Below are positions 25,420-33,778 of a stretch of 64,000 bases of DNA, piece by piece. Source of the stretch: Aminipila sp032051575 (GTDB lineage Bacteria > Bacillota > Clostridia > Peptostreptococcales > Anaerovoracaceae); contig NZ_DAMBYD010000011.1 in the NCBI RefSeq assembly GCF_032051575.1, positions 1 through 64,000 on the forward strand. Direction: 5' to 3'. Numbering within the stretch: position 1 is the first letter of the stretch; each line of letters opens with the position of its first letter. The position numbers and the translations under genes are program-made. The notes under the pieces are model-generated. The model was not told the DNA's origin. It searched no databases and saw only the letters and a program-made list of their open reading frames with translations.

Positions 25420-26326
25420 TTTTATTTTGCTCCGAAAATTCTTTTATTTCTTCACACTTGTTATTTTTATCCATAGTAGATTTAATTGCATGCTGCGGAC
25501 ATTCTTTTACACACTTACCACAACGGATACAATCAAAACTATTTGGTTTTTCGTACACTTTTATTTCAATGGGGCAAGCTATCTGGCAGGTTTTGCACTT
25601 TGTGCATTTTTTCTGATTTACCTTAAACCTATAAAAGGATATGGGATTAAAGCATCCATAGACTGCTCCTAAAGGACATAAATACTTACAAAATGGTCTA
25701 TAAGAAATTACTGACAACACAATTATTAAAATTAATATGAAGCTCTTCCATGTAAACAACCATCCCAAGGCTTCACCCAGACTTGGATTTAGTAATGTCA
25801 AGGTCCAGCCTCCCATTAATGTCCCTGAAGGGCAAATAACTTTGCAGAACCAAGGATTTCCCTGCCCGATTATATCTACCACAACTAATGGCAGAATTAT
25901 CACAAATACTGTTAAAATTATGTATTTTAAATATCTAAGATATTTATGCCCTGGAAGATTCTTTATTTTTTTATAAAAAGGTATTTTATAAAGTAAATCC
26001 TGAAATAATCCAAATGGACAAAGCCATCCACATATAAATCTTCCAACCGCAGCTCCAAAGGCAAACAAAAACCCCACCGAATAAAAAGAAAACCTATAAT
26101 TCGAACTTCCTAAAACGGCTTGCAATGCGCCTATGGGGCAAGACCCTAAGGCCCCCGGGCATGAATAGCAGTTCAGTCCAGGAACACATGCCTCTTTCAA
26201 ATTTCCTTGATATATTCTCCCATTTTTAAATCCTGTAACATATCCATTTGTTAGGGCAGTGAATGAAATCTGCACTACAGTTCTTATATGCTCTTTTAAT
26301 TTTACTATTAAATCAACCAATTCCAA
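25391..26326 (-). CDS. Membrane 4Fe-4S protein (NapH/NosR-like)
   Basis: 311 residues. A cysteine-rich start (CVPGLNCYSCPGALGSCPIG) is followed by several membrane segments. Paired motifs CGWLCPFG and CKYLCPLGA are hallmarks of the NapH/NosR C-terminal group. The C-terminus holds two 4Fe-4S ferredoxin sites (CTKCKTCQIACP, CIRCGKCVKECP) and a charged tail. It probably carries electrons across or along the membrane; the partner is unknown. Start is TTG with GGAG upstream, overlapping the small CXXC gene by 14 bp. Confidence 0.85.
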   Translation of the reverse strand: MELVDLIVKLKEHIRTVVQISFTALTNGYVTGFKNGRIYQGNLKEACVPGLNCYSCPGALGSCPIGALQAVLGSSNYRFSFYSVGFLFAFGAAVGRFICGWLCPFGLFQDLLYKIPFYKKIKNLPGHKYLRYLKYIILTVFVIILPLVVVDIIGQGNPWFCKVICPSGTLMGGWTLTLLNPSLGEALGWLFTWKSFILILIIVLSVISYRPFCKYLCPLGAVYGCFNPISFYRFKVNQKKCTKCKTCQIACPIEIKVYEKPNSFDCIRCGKCVKECPQHAIKSTMDKNNKCEEIKEFSEQNKNEDTKYKNK

Positions 26327-26450
26327 TACACTCCAAACATATTCTAATAGCTTTCTGTAATACTACAGCACTTTCCCCATTTACTACTCCAATAATAATA
26401 AACAATATACCTATAGCAAAAAAAATGCCTCCAATAAGATTTTTTTTCAT
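26313..26450 (-). CDS. CD1871A-type small membrane protein with C-terminal CXXC motif
   Basis: 45 residues. It starts MKKNLIGGIFFAIGILFIII, a single membrane segment, and ends LQKAIRICLECIGIG, so the CLEC cysteines lie at the membrane-distal end. The ending matches the CD1871A family of tiny clostridial CXXC proteins as I recall it. AGGAAGG lies about 11 nt upstream of the ATG. It is the first gene of an operon with the 4Fe-4S membrane protein (14-bp overlap) and the MFS transporter. The CXXC pair could bind a metal or act in electron or thiol exchange with the 4Fe-4S partner; this is inference. Confidence 0.8.
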   Translation of the reverse strand: MKKNLIGGIFFAIGILFIIIGVVNGESAVVLQKAIRICLECIGIG

Positions 26451-26540
26451 TTTGGTTTAGTCCTTCCTTTTATTTGATTATAACTGCATTTGTTACAATT
26501 ATAAATAACAATATAAATAAATATAAATAGTATTTAATCA

Positions 26541-26584
26541 AATAAAAGAGTGGTCTTAATAGAAAATTTATTTAGACCACTCCT
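26541..26584 (-). terminator. Terminator of pdxST
   Basis: Stem GAGTGGTCT (26548-26556) / AGACCACTC (26574-26582), 9 bp, with a TTTT run on the minus strand. It starts 17 bp after the pdxT stop. Confidence 0.8.
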
Positions 26585-26600
26585 TTATTTCTGTAACTAT

Positions 26601-27176
26601 TTAATTAATGTTATTTCGGACCATCTGTACAAAATATTTATGTATTGAATTATCTTTTGTTAGTTCAGGATGAAAAGACATGGCCAGCTGATTCTTATAA
26701 CGTACTGCTACTATTTTGTTATCCACTTTTGCAAGTACATCAACGTCAGGTATAGCCTCTGCAATGTATGGCGCCCTGATAAAAGTCATGGGCACTGTTC
26801 CTATTCCCTTCATTTCCGCTACAGTTTGAAAGCTCCCCAGCTGTCTTCCATAAGCATTTCTCTTAACGGTTACTGGTAATGTTTGAAAGTGCTTTGTCTT
26901 ATCATTTTCAAGTTTATCCGCCAGCAGTATTAATCCTGCACATGTTGCTAAAACAGGTGTACCATGTGTAATTTTATTCTTTAAAGGCTCAAATAAATTT
27001 AATTCCATTAATAACTTTCCCATTACGGTACTTTCACCGCCTGGTAAAACCAATCCGTCAAAATCTTGTAGTAAATCACTACTCTGACGAATTTCAAAGC
27101 AGTCAACATCTAAATCACGAAGAACTATTTCATGTTCAATAAAAGCACCCTGAACGGCCAATACAGCTATTCTCAA
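26601..27176 (-). CDS. pdxT: Pyridoxal 5'-phosphate synthase glutaminase subunit PdxT
   Basis: 191 residues. Class I-type glutaminase that passes ammonia to PdxS. VQGAFIEHE and LVLPGGEST form the oxyanion region. Catalytic Cys79 sits in LATCAGLILLA, and the His/Glu pair in MSFHPELT. It follows pdxS after 1 bp; the two form the dodecameric PLP synthase of the DXP-independent route. Confidence 0.97.
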   Translation of the reverse strand: MRIAVLAVQGAFIEHEIVLRDLDVDCFEIRQSSDLLQDFDGLVLPGGESTVMGKLLMELNLFEPLKNKITHGTPVLATCAGLILLADKLENDKTKHFQTLPVTVKRNAYGRQLGSFQTVAEMKGIGTVPMTFIRAPYIAEAIPDVDVLAKVDNKIVAVRYKNQLAMSFHPELTKDNSIHKYFVQMVRNNIN

Positions 27177-27177
27177 T

Positions 27178-28056
27178 TTATTTGCCCCTCTCTGCCATCA
27201 ATAGCTCTATTTCCTGCTCATTAATGCCGACCATTGCTTCACCTAAGTCTTCTGATAAATGTGCTATTAATTTTGCATCTGTATAATTTGTAACTGCCTT
27301 AACAATTGCCGCTGCTCGTTTTGCAGGATTTCCCGACTTAAATATACCAGATCCTACAAAAACACCTTCTGCTCCCAGCTGCATCATTAGTGCTGCATCG
27401 GCAGGAGTTGCCACGCCACCCGCTGCGAAGTTAACTACAGGGAGTTTACCATTTTCATATACATATTTAACTAAATCAAAGGGCACTTGTAATTCCTTGG
27501 CTATATTAAATAGTTCATCTTCTCTGGTATTTTGAATCCTAGCAATTTCTCGATTCATCATACGCATGTGCCTTACCGCCTGAACTACATCTCCAGTCCC
27601 TGGTTCTCCTTTTGTTCTAATCATAGATGCCCCCTCATTAATTCTTCTAAGGGCCTCTCCTAAATCCTTTGCACCACATACAAATGGAACTTCAAATTTT
27701 GTTTTATCAATATGAAATGTGTCATCAGCTGGTGAAAGAACTTCACTTTCATCTATATAATCTATTTGTATAGCTTCAAGAATCTGAGCCTCTACGAAAT
27801 GGCCTATTCTGCACTTTGCCATAACAGGTATAGTTACAGCCTCTTGGATACTCTTAATCATTTTAGGATCACTCATTCTGGAAACCCCGCCAGCAGCTCT
27901 AATATCCGCTGGTATTCTTTCAAGTGCCATGACTGCACAAGCACCAGCTTCCTGTGCAATTTTTGCCTGTTCAGGGGTTGTGACATCCATAATGACTCCG
28001 CCTTTTAACATTTGTGCTAATTGCTTATTTAATTCATATCTATTGTTCTCATCCAT
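27178..28056 (-). CDS. pdxS: Pyridoxal 5'-phosphate synthase lyase subunit PdxS
   Basis: 292 residues. (beta-alpha)8 barrel that makes PLP from ribose 5-phosphate, glyceraldehyde 3-phosphate and ammonia. I chose the ATG at 28056, 8 nt after GGAG. With this start the catalytic lysines fall at Lys81 (VMAKCRIGHF) and Lys149 (MIRTKGEPG), the numbering known from Bacillus PdxS, which supports it. NFAAGGVATPADAALMM is the phosphate-binding region. Operon with pdxT. Confidence 0.97.
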   Translation of the reverse strand: MDENNRYELNKQLAQMLKGGVIMDVTTPEQAKIAQEAGACAVMALERIPADIRAAGGVSRMSDPKMIKSIQEAVTIPVMAKCRIGHFVEAQILEAIQIDYIDESEVLSPADDTFHIDKTKFEVPFVCGAKDLGEALRRINEGASMIRTKGEPGTGDVVQAVRHMRMMNREIARIQNTREDELFNIAKELQVPFDLVKYVYENGKLPVVNFAAGGVATPADAALMMQLGAEGVFVGSGIFKSGNPAKRAAAIVKAVTNYTDAKLIAHLSEDLGEAMVGINEQEIELLMAERGK

Positions 28057-28128
28057 CGTTTTTTCTCCATTCAATTTTTAATTAAATGGGTTTGCGCGCA
28101 TCACCCTAATAATTTCTTTACATTTATT

Positions 28129-28134
28129 ATTATA
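28129..28134 (-). promoter_or_regulatory. Probable pdxST -10 element with poor -35
   Basis: TATAAT on the minus strand, about 72 bp upstream of the pdxS start. No good TTGACA-like box stands 16-18 bp further up. That would fit activator-dependent transcription from the repeats at 28172 and 28246. Confidence 0.45.
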
Positions 28135-28171
28135 CGCTTAATTGATATTTTTAAAATACGCAATTTTAACT

Positions 28172-28190
28172 ATTTTAATATATACAGTTA
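28172..28190 (-). repeat. 19-bp direct repeat upstream of pdxST, proximal copy
   Basis: Exact copy of the 19 bases at 28246-28264 (minus-strand reading TAACTGTATATATTAAAAT). It sits about 38 bp upstream of the -10 element, where an activator would bind. Confidence 0.7.
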
Positions 28191-28245
28191 AAATATTAAA
28201 TATTGTTTTTTAGGTTTTTATAGCTACTGTTATTTATAATTTTTC

Positions 28246-28264
28246 ATTTTAATATATACAGTTA
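28246..28264 (-). repeat. 19-bp direct repeat upstream of pdxST, distal copy
   Basis: Exact second copy, 74 bp (about seven helical turns) from the proximal one. It is in the same orientation and on the same helix face. Confidence 0.7.
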
Positions 28265-28287
28265 TTAAAACTTGTTTTTATATATTT

Positions 28288-29019
28288 CTAGATATACAAT
28301 CCCCCATTAATATTCATAACCACACCTGTTGAAAATTTATCCTCTGCTAAAAAAAGAACTGCCTTTGCTATGTCTTCAGGATCACCCATCTTTCCCATAG
28401 GAGTTTCTGCCATTAAAAGCTTTTTGTCTTCTTTGGTTAGCTCTTTATTCATATCCGTATCAATAGCACCTGGTGCTATACAGTTAATTTGTATTCCAGA
28501 AGGAGCCATTTCTTTTGCCAAAGCTTTTGTAAAGCCTATAATTCCTGCTTTGGCTGCTGAATAATGTACCTCACAAGCTCCTCCCGTAACGCCCCATATA
28601 GAAGAAATGTTAATAATTTTACCACTTTTATTACTGAGCATATAATTTATTACACAATGGGTACATAAATACACAGATTTTAAATTTGTTGACAGCATTT
28701 CGTCCCAATCCTCTTCTGTCATATCTATAAACTGTTTAAATTGTGAAACTCCTGCATTATTTATAAGAATGTCCACCCCACCGATCTCTGACATCATTGC
28801 TTCTACATCACTTTTCTTAGAAACATCTGCCTGTATAGGAACAATCGTATGTCCCTGATTTTTTACATCATTTGCAAGAAGATTCAGCTCTTCATAATTT
28901 TTATTGTAATTTGCATATACCATATAATTATTTTGTACAAACATCTTGGCTATGGCAAATCCAATGCCTCTGGAAGCTCCAGTAACTAAGACTTTTGCCT
29001 TGTAAGGGCCTTTTTCCAT
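28288..29019 (-). CDS. Short-chain dehydrogenase/reductase (FabG-like)
   Basis: 243 residues, classical SDR. The cofactor motif is VTGASRGIGFAIAK, followed by LINNAGVSQF. The catalytic set is Ser in INISSIWG, then YSAAKAG (Tyr, Lys), then APGAIDTDM. It could be 3-oxoacyl-ACP reductase, but it is not near fatty acid genes. Proteins of this size in Firmicutes also include the EF-P 5-aminopentanone reductase YmfI, so the substrate is open. It stands alone, with only a weak ribosome binding site. Confidence 0.85.
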   Translation of the reverse strand: MEKGPYKAKVLVTGASRGIGFAIAKMFVQNNYMVYANYNKNYEELNLLANDVKNQGHTIVPIQADVSKKSDVEAMMSEIGGVDILINNAGVSQFKQFIDMTEEDWDEMLSTNLKSVYLCTHCVINYMLSNKSGKIINISSIWGVTGGACEVHYSAAKAGIIGFTKALAKEMAPSGIQINCIAPGAIDTDMNKELTKEDKKLLMAETPMGKMGDPEDIAKAVLFLAEDKFSTGVVMNINGGLYI

Positions 29020-29070
29020 AATCTTTTCACTTCTTTCATTTTACTATTAAAGATAGAATTCATTATCCTT

Positions 29071-29102
29071 TAAAAAAATACCGCTTCTTCCGAAGCGGTA
29101 TA
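29071..29102 (-). terminator. Terminator of the membrane pyrophosphatase gene
   Basis: Perfect 10-bp stem ATACCGCTTC (29078-29087) / GAAGCGGTAT (29092-29101). On the minus strand it is followed by seven T. Confidence 0.9.
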
Positions 29103-29128
29103 AAAAAATCGACTTGATTTATTATATG

Positions 29129-31144
29129 TTAGATTAATCCACCAATGTGTACAAACAAAGGAGCAAATACTACTGATACGATTGTCATAAGCTTAATTAA
29201 GATATTGATTGATGGACCAGATGTATCTTTGAATGGGTCACCTACTGTATCACCAACAACTGCAGCTTTATGAGGTTCTGAACCCTTACCACCAAAGTTT
29301 CCTTCTTCAATATACTTCTTTGCGTTATCCCAAGCACCACCAGCGTTAGCCATCATAATAGCTAATAATACACCAGCAGAAAGTGCACCAGCAAGCATCC
29401 CACCTAGCGCTTCAGTACCAAGAATAATACCTACTGCTAAAGGCGCAATAATTGCAAGTAAACCTGGAGCGACCATTTCCTTAAGAGCCGCTTTTGTTGA
29501 GATATCTACGCATCTAGCATAGTCAGGCTTTGATGTTCCTTCCATGATTCCCTTATCAGCTCTGAACTGTCTTCTTACTTCTTCAATCATCTGATTAGCA
29601 GCCTTACCAACTGAATTCATAGTCATAGCTGAGAATAAGAATGGCAGCATAGCCCCAATGAACAATCCAATAATTACGATTGGGTCAAGTAAACTAATAT
29701 TAGTTAGACCAGCAACTGTTGCATAGGCAGCAAATAGTGCAAGTGCAGTCAGTGCAGCAGAAGCAATTGCAAATCCTTTACCAATAGCAGCTGTTGTATT
29801 ACCTACAGCATCAAGCTTGTCCGTAATTCCTCTAACGTCATGTGGAAGATCACTCATTTCTGCAATACCACCAGCATTGTCAGATACAGGACCATAAGCG
29901 TCAACTGCAACAGTCATAGCTGTAGTTGAAAGCATACCTACTGCAGAAAGTGCAATTCCGTACAAACCAGCGAACTGATATGCAAAATAAATACCAATTG
30001 CGATAAATATAATCGGCCATACTGTTGATAACATACCAACGCCAAGACCAGATATAATTGTAGTAGCAGCACCAGTCTGTGACTGTTCTGCAATGTTTTT
30101 TACATGCTTATAATCAGCAGAAGTGTAAATTTCAGTAATCTTACCAATTGCAATACCAACGATAAGACCTGCTATGATTGCAATAGCATAGTTGTAGCTA
30201 TCTAACATTGTCTTTGATAATACAAAAGAAGCAATAATTACAATTATACCTGAAATATATGTTCCCATATTAAGAGCAGCAGCTGGGTTTCCACCCTCTT
30301 TGCCTCTAACTCCCATAATACCAATAAGTGATGCAATAATACCTATAGCAGATAGAGCAAGTGGGAATAAAGCCGCAGCGGTTTCATTGAAAGCTCCAGC
30401 TGAATTTGCCGCAGCTACTGCTGCAAGAGTAATTGCTGAAATAATTGAACCAACATATGATTCAAAAAGGTCAGAACCCATACCAGCAACGTCACCTACG
30501 TTGTCACCTACATTGTCTGCAATAACCGCAGGATTTCTCGGGTCATCTTCAGGAATGCCTGCTTCAACCTTACCAACAAGGTCAGCACCAACGTCTGCAG
30601 CCTTCGTATAAATACCGCCGCCTACACGTCCAAATAGTGCCATTGATGAAGCTCCTAGTCCAAAACCTGTGATACACTGTACTACAGTTGCAAGGTCTAA
30701 TACAACAAATACTACACTTAATCCCAAAAGGCCAAGTCCTGTTACACAAAGGCCCATAACAGCACCAGATCTGAAAGCAACCTTAAGGGCCTTGCTCATA
30801 CCAGATTCCATCGCTGCATTTGCAGTTCTTACGTTACCCTTTGTAGCAACCGTCATTCCACAGTAACCTGCAAGAACTGATAGTAATGCACCTATAACAT
30901 AAAGTATTGCTGTTGTCCAGTTTTGTAAACCAACACCAATTAGTACAAATAGTACTCCAATAACGATTATCATTGTCTTGTATTCTCTTCTAAGGAATGC
31001 CATCGCGCCTTCTCTGATGTATCCGGCGATCTCCTTCATTCTTTCATTGCCTTCATCAACTTTACTAATCCATGATGAAAGGCCATAAGCGAATACTAGA
31101 GCAATGATTGCTGCAACAATTGCTGCAATTGCAAAAATACTCAT
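29129..31144 (-). CDS. hppA: Membrane-bound ion-pumping pyrophosphatase
   Basis: 671 residues, about 16 membrane segments. It hydrolyses PPi and pumps H+ and/or Na+. PPi/Mg-binding signatures are DVGADLVGKVEAGIPEDDPR, DNVGDNVGDVAGMGSDLFES and the C-terminal VVGDTVGDPFKDTSGPS. GNTTAAIGKG has Ala where K+-independent enzymes carry Lys, which places it in the K+-stimulated class. That class contains both H+ and Na+ pumps, and I cannot tell which. AGGAGG lies upstream. A 12-bp-stem hairpin without a T-run lies in its leader near 31177-31203. Confidence 0.96.
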   Translation of the reverse strand: MSIFAIAAIVAAIIALVFAYGLSSWISKVDEGNERMKEIAGYIREGAMAFLRREYKTMIIVIGVLFVLIGVGLQNWTTAILYVIGALLSVLAGYCGMTVATKGNVRTANAAMESGMSKALKVAFRSGAVMGLCVTGLGLLGLSVVFVVLDLATVVQCITGFGLGASSMALFGRVGGGIYTKAADVGADLVGKVEAGIPEDDPRNPAVIADNVGDNVGDVAGMGSDLFESYVGSIISAITLAAVAAANSAGAFNETAAALFPLALSAIGIIASLIGIMGVRGKEGGNPAAALNMGTYISGIIVIIASFVLSKTMLDSYNYAIAIIAGLIVGIAIGKITEIYTSADYKHVKNIAEQSQTGAATTIISGLGVGMLSTVWPIIFIAIGIYFAYQFAGLYGIALSAVGMLSTTAMTVAVDAYGPVSDNAGGIAEMSDLPHDVRGITDKLDAVGNTTAAIGKGFAIASAALTALALFAAYATVAGLTNISLLDPIVIIGLFIGAMLPFLFSAMTMNSVGKAANQMIEEVRRQFRADKGIMEGTSKPDYARCVDISTKAALKEMVAPGLLAIIAPLAVGIILGTEALGGMLAGALSAGVLLAIMMANAGGAWDNAKKYIEEGNFGGKGSEPHKAAVVGDTVGDPFKDTSGPSINILIKLMTIVSVVFAPLFVHIGGLI

Positions 31145-31176
31145 AATAATTCCTCCTTGTTACTTTTAACGACAGT

Positions 31177-31203
31177 TAAGAGGCGTCCTTGACACCTCTT
31201 AAA
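31177..31203 (-). other. Hairpin between secG and hppA
   Basis: TTAAGAGGcGTC CTT GACaCCTCTTAA: arms of 12 bases with one mismatch. No T-run follows on the minus strand, so it is not a clear terminator; it could protect or process the hppA message. Confidence 0.5.
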
Positions 31204-31262
31204 TTAAAAGTAATATTTAATTTTAATAATGAACAAATATAATAATGATTATACCTAATCAA

Positions 31263-31493
31263 TTATTCAATAGTAACTAATGCTAACGAAACAACAATAA
31301 AACAAACTGCTGCTACTGTAGCAATTCTGCTTAGAATAGCTTCATATCCCTTACTCTTTTTCTTGCCAAATAGCTGTTCTGCACCGCCGCCGATTGAACC
31401 GGACAATCCTGCACTATTTCCTGATTGCAATAAAATACTTGCAATAAGAATAATACTAGCAATTGCAAGCACTACCATAAGAAATGTTTTCAT
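31263..31493 (-). CDS. secG: Preprotein translocase subunit SecG
   Basis: 76 residues. Two membrane segments flank a Gly/Ser-rich loop (SGNSAGLSGSIGGGAEQLFGK), the usual SecG form. It joins SecYE in protein export. AGGAGG lies upstream. It sits just after eno, its common neighbourhood in Firmicutes, though a terminator separates them. Confidence 0.95.
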   Translation of the reverse strand: MKTFLMVVLAIASIILIASILLQSGNSAGLSGSIGGGAEQLFGKKKSKGYEAILSRIATVAAVCFIVVSLALVTIE

Positions 31494-31540
31494 ATCTGCA
31501 CCTCCTATACATGATTAACTTCTAGAGTCTACCATATGTC

Positions 31541-31594
31541 CAAAAAAAAATCAAGGCTTTTTCCCTAATCTAATAGAAAAAAGCCCTTTGATTT
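31541..31594 (-). terminator. Terminator of the glycolytic operon (after eno)
   Basis: On the minus strand AAATCAAAGGGCTTTTTTC pairs imperfectly with GAAAAAGCCTTGATTT, followed by nine T. It stands between eno and secG. Confidence 0.8.
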
Positions 31595-31620
31595 ACATTT
31601 TTTGCATACTTCTATCCGTA

Positions 31621-32910
31621 TTATTTTATGTTGTAGAATGCGGACATACCTGCATACTGACCGGATATATCTAGTAATTCTTCAATTCTTAGTAACTGGT
31701 TGTATTTTGCAATTCTGTCCGTTCTTGAAAGTGAACCAGTCTTAATTTGACCAGCATTTAGTCCAACCACAATGTCTGCAATTGTAACGTCTTCTGTTTC
31801 TCCACTTCTATGGGAAACAACAGCAGTATACCCAGCTCTCTTAGCCATTTCAATAGCATCAAAAGTTTCTGTAAGGGTTCCTATTTGATTAACCTTAATT
31901 AATATTGAATTGGCAATACCCTTTTTAATCCCTTCTGCTAGTCTCTCTGTATTAGTAACAAATAGATCATCACCAACTAACTGAATTTTGTTTCCAAGTC
32001 TTTCAGTAAGAAGCTTCCATCCATCCCAATCATCTTCAGCAAGACCATCTTCAATAGAAATAACTGGATATTTTGAAACAAGCATTTCGTAATAAGCAAC
32101 CATTTCTTCAGCAGTTCTTGTTATGCCTTCACCTGTTAAGTTATATGCCTTTGTCTTTTCATCATAAAATTCACTTGCTGCAACATCAAGAGCTATCTTA
32201 ATGTCCTCACCTGTTTTGTATCCAGCTTTTTCAATTGCTTCAATAATAACCTGAATAGCTTCTTCATTGGTTGTAAGATTAGGCGCAAACCCGCCTTCAT
32301 CACCGACAGCAGTATTCATTCCTTTTTCCTTAAGAACAGATTTAAGATTATGGAATACTTCAGCACCCATTCTTAGCGCTTCTCTGAAAGAACAAGCACC
32401 TACAGGCATAATCATAAATTCCTGAATATCAACAGTATTGTCCGCATGAGATCCACCATTTAAAATATTCATCATTGGCGTAGGAAGAGTCTTTCCGTTC
32501 ACACCTCCAAGATATTGGAACAAAGGAAGCCCTAAACTGTTTGCAGCAGCATCAGCAGCAGCCATTGATACAGCCAAAATTGCGTTAGCTCCAAGCTTAC
32601 CCTTATTTGGAGTTCCATCAAGCTCAATTAAAAGTTTATCTAATCCAACCTGGTCAAGTACATTATAGCCTATAATTTCCTCTGCAATAATGTCATTAAC
32701 GTTTTCAACTGCCTTTAAAGTTCCTTTTCCTAGATATCTTTCCTTGTCGCCGTCTCTAAGTTCAACAGCTTCATGTACACCTGTTGAAGCTCCAGAAGGA
32801 ACAATTGCTCTCCCCATGCTTCCATCTTCAAGATAGATTTCAACTTCTACAGTTGGATTTCCTCTGGAATCCAGCACTTCGCGTGCTATTACATCTTCAA
32901 TAAATGGCAT
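31621..32910 (-). CDS. eno: Enolase
   Basis: 429 residues, standard length. Converts 2-phosphoglycerate to phosphoenolpyruvate. SRGNPTVEVE at the N-terminus, ALDVAASEF and SIEDGLAEDDWDGW carry metal ligands. LVGDDLFVTN and the signature ILIKVNQIGTLTET carry the catalytic lysine, and VVSHRSGETED closes the site. AGGAGG lies upstream; tpiA precedes it by 19 bp. Phosphoglycerate mutase, often found between tpiA and eno, is not here. Confidence 0.98.
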   Translation of the reverse strand: MPFIEDVIAREVLDSRGNPTVEVEIYLEDGSMGRAIVPSGASTGVHEAVELRDGDKERYLGKGTLKAVENVNDIIAEEIIGYNVLDQVGLDKLLIELDGTPNKGKLGANAILAVSMAAADAAANSLGLPLFQYLGGVNGKTLPTPMMNILNGGSHADNTVDIQEFMIMPVGACSFREALRMGAEVFHNLKSVLKEKGMNTAVGDEGGFAPNLTTNEEAIQVIIEAIEKAGYKTGEDIKIALDVAASEFYDEKTKAYNLTGEGITRTAEEMVAYYEMLVSKYPVISIEDGLAEDDWDGWKLLTERLGNKIQLVGDDLFVTNTERLAEGIKKGIANSILIKVNQIGTLTETFDAIEMAKRAGYTAVVSHRSGETEDVTIADIVVGLNAGQIKTGSLSRTDRIAKYNQLLRIEELLDISGQYAGMSAFYNIK

Positions 32911-32929
32911 CTATTTTACCTCCTATATT

Positions 32930-33679
32930 TTAAAAATTTACTATCTGAATAAAATCTTCTGGCACTAGGCTGGCACCGCCTACTAATGCGCCATCGATTT
33001 CCTCCATATTCATTATCTCCGTAGCGTTTTCCGGTTTCACACTACCACCGTATAAAATAATCACTTTATCTGCTACATCATCATTATATAATTCTTCTAT
33101 AACGTCTCTAATAAAGCCACACATTTGGTTTGCCTGTTCAGGCGATGCAGTTCTTCCTGTGCCGATTGCCCAGACAGGTTCATATGCTATAACCAATGAT
33201 TCTGCCTGCGTCGTTGTAATATCTTTCAGCCCACCCATAAGCTGAGTCTTGACTACTTCAAAAGCTTTATCTACGTCCCGTTGTTCGAGTGTCTCACCAA
33301 CGCACATAATAGGTGTAATGCCTACAGCAAAAGCCTTATGCAATTTCTTATTTACAATACCATCGGTTTCAACAAAATACTGTCTTCTTTCAGAATGTCC
33401 TATTATACAATAGTAAATGCCGATTTCTTTAAGCATAACAGCTGATATCTCACCAGTAAAAGCTCCCTCATCTGCAAAATGCATATTTTGAGCTCCAATT
33501 TTAACGTCAGTATCCTTAAAGGAATCCTTTAAAGCTTCTAACTGAGTAAACGGTGCACATATAGCTACCTGGATATCCGAGCTTTCATATATATTTTTGA
33601 AACTTTCTGCAAAGACTTTCGCCTCTGCAGTAGTTTTAAACATTTTCCAATTTCCCGCTATCAGTGGTTTTCTAATCAT
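32930..33679 (-). CDS. tpiA: Triosephosphate isomerase
   Basis: 249 residues from the ATG at 33679 (AGGAGG 6 nt upstream; MIRKPLIAGNWKMFKT is the usual start). The frame is open to 33739, but that stretch is leader. The catalytic residues lie in NWKM (Lys), IIGHSERR (His) and AYEPVWAIGTG (Glu), with ILYGGSVKPEN as phosphate grip. It interconverts dihydroxyacetone phosphate and glyceraldehyde 3-phosphate. Confidence 0.98.
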   Translation of the reverse strand: MIRKPLIAGNWKMFKTTAEAKVFAESFKNIYESSDIQVAICAPFTQLEALKDSFKDTDVKIGAQNMHFADEGAFTGEISAVMLKEIGIYYCIIGHSERRQYFVETDGIVNKKLHKAFAVGITPIMCVGETLEQRDVDKAFEVVKTQLMGGLKDITTTQAESLVIAYEPVWAIGTGRTASPEQANQMCGFIRDVIEELYNDDVADKVIILYGGSVKPENATEIMNMEEIDGALVGGASLVPEDFIQIVNF

Positions 33680-33778
33680 GGAATCCTCCTTACTTGTCTT
33701 TTTTCCGTACTGCTGCGTCACTTTCACTCGCTCCATCATTCCCTTGCATTACGAAAAAAATCCTACGTAACCTAATTT

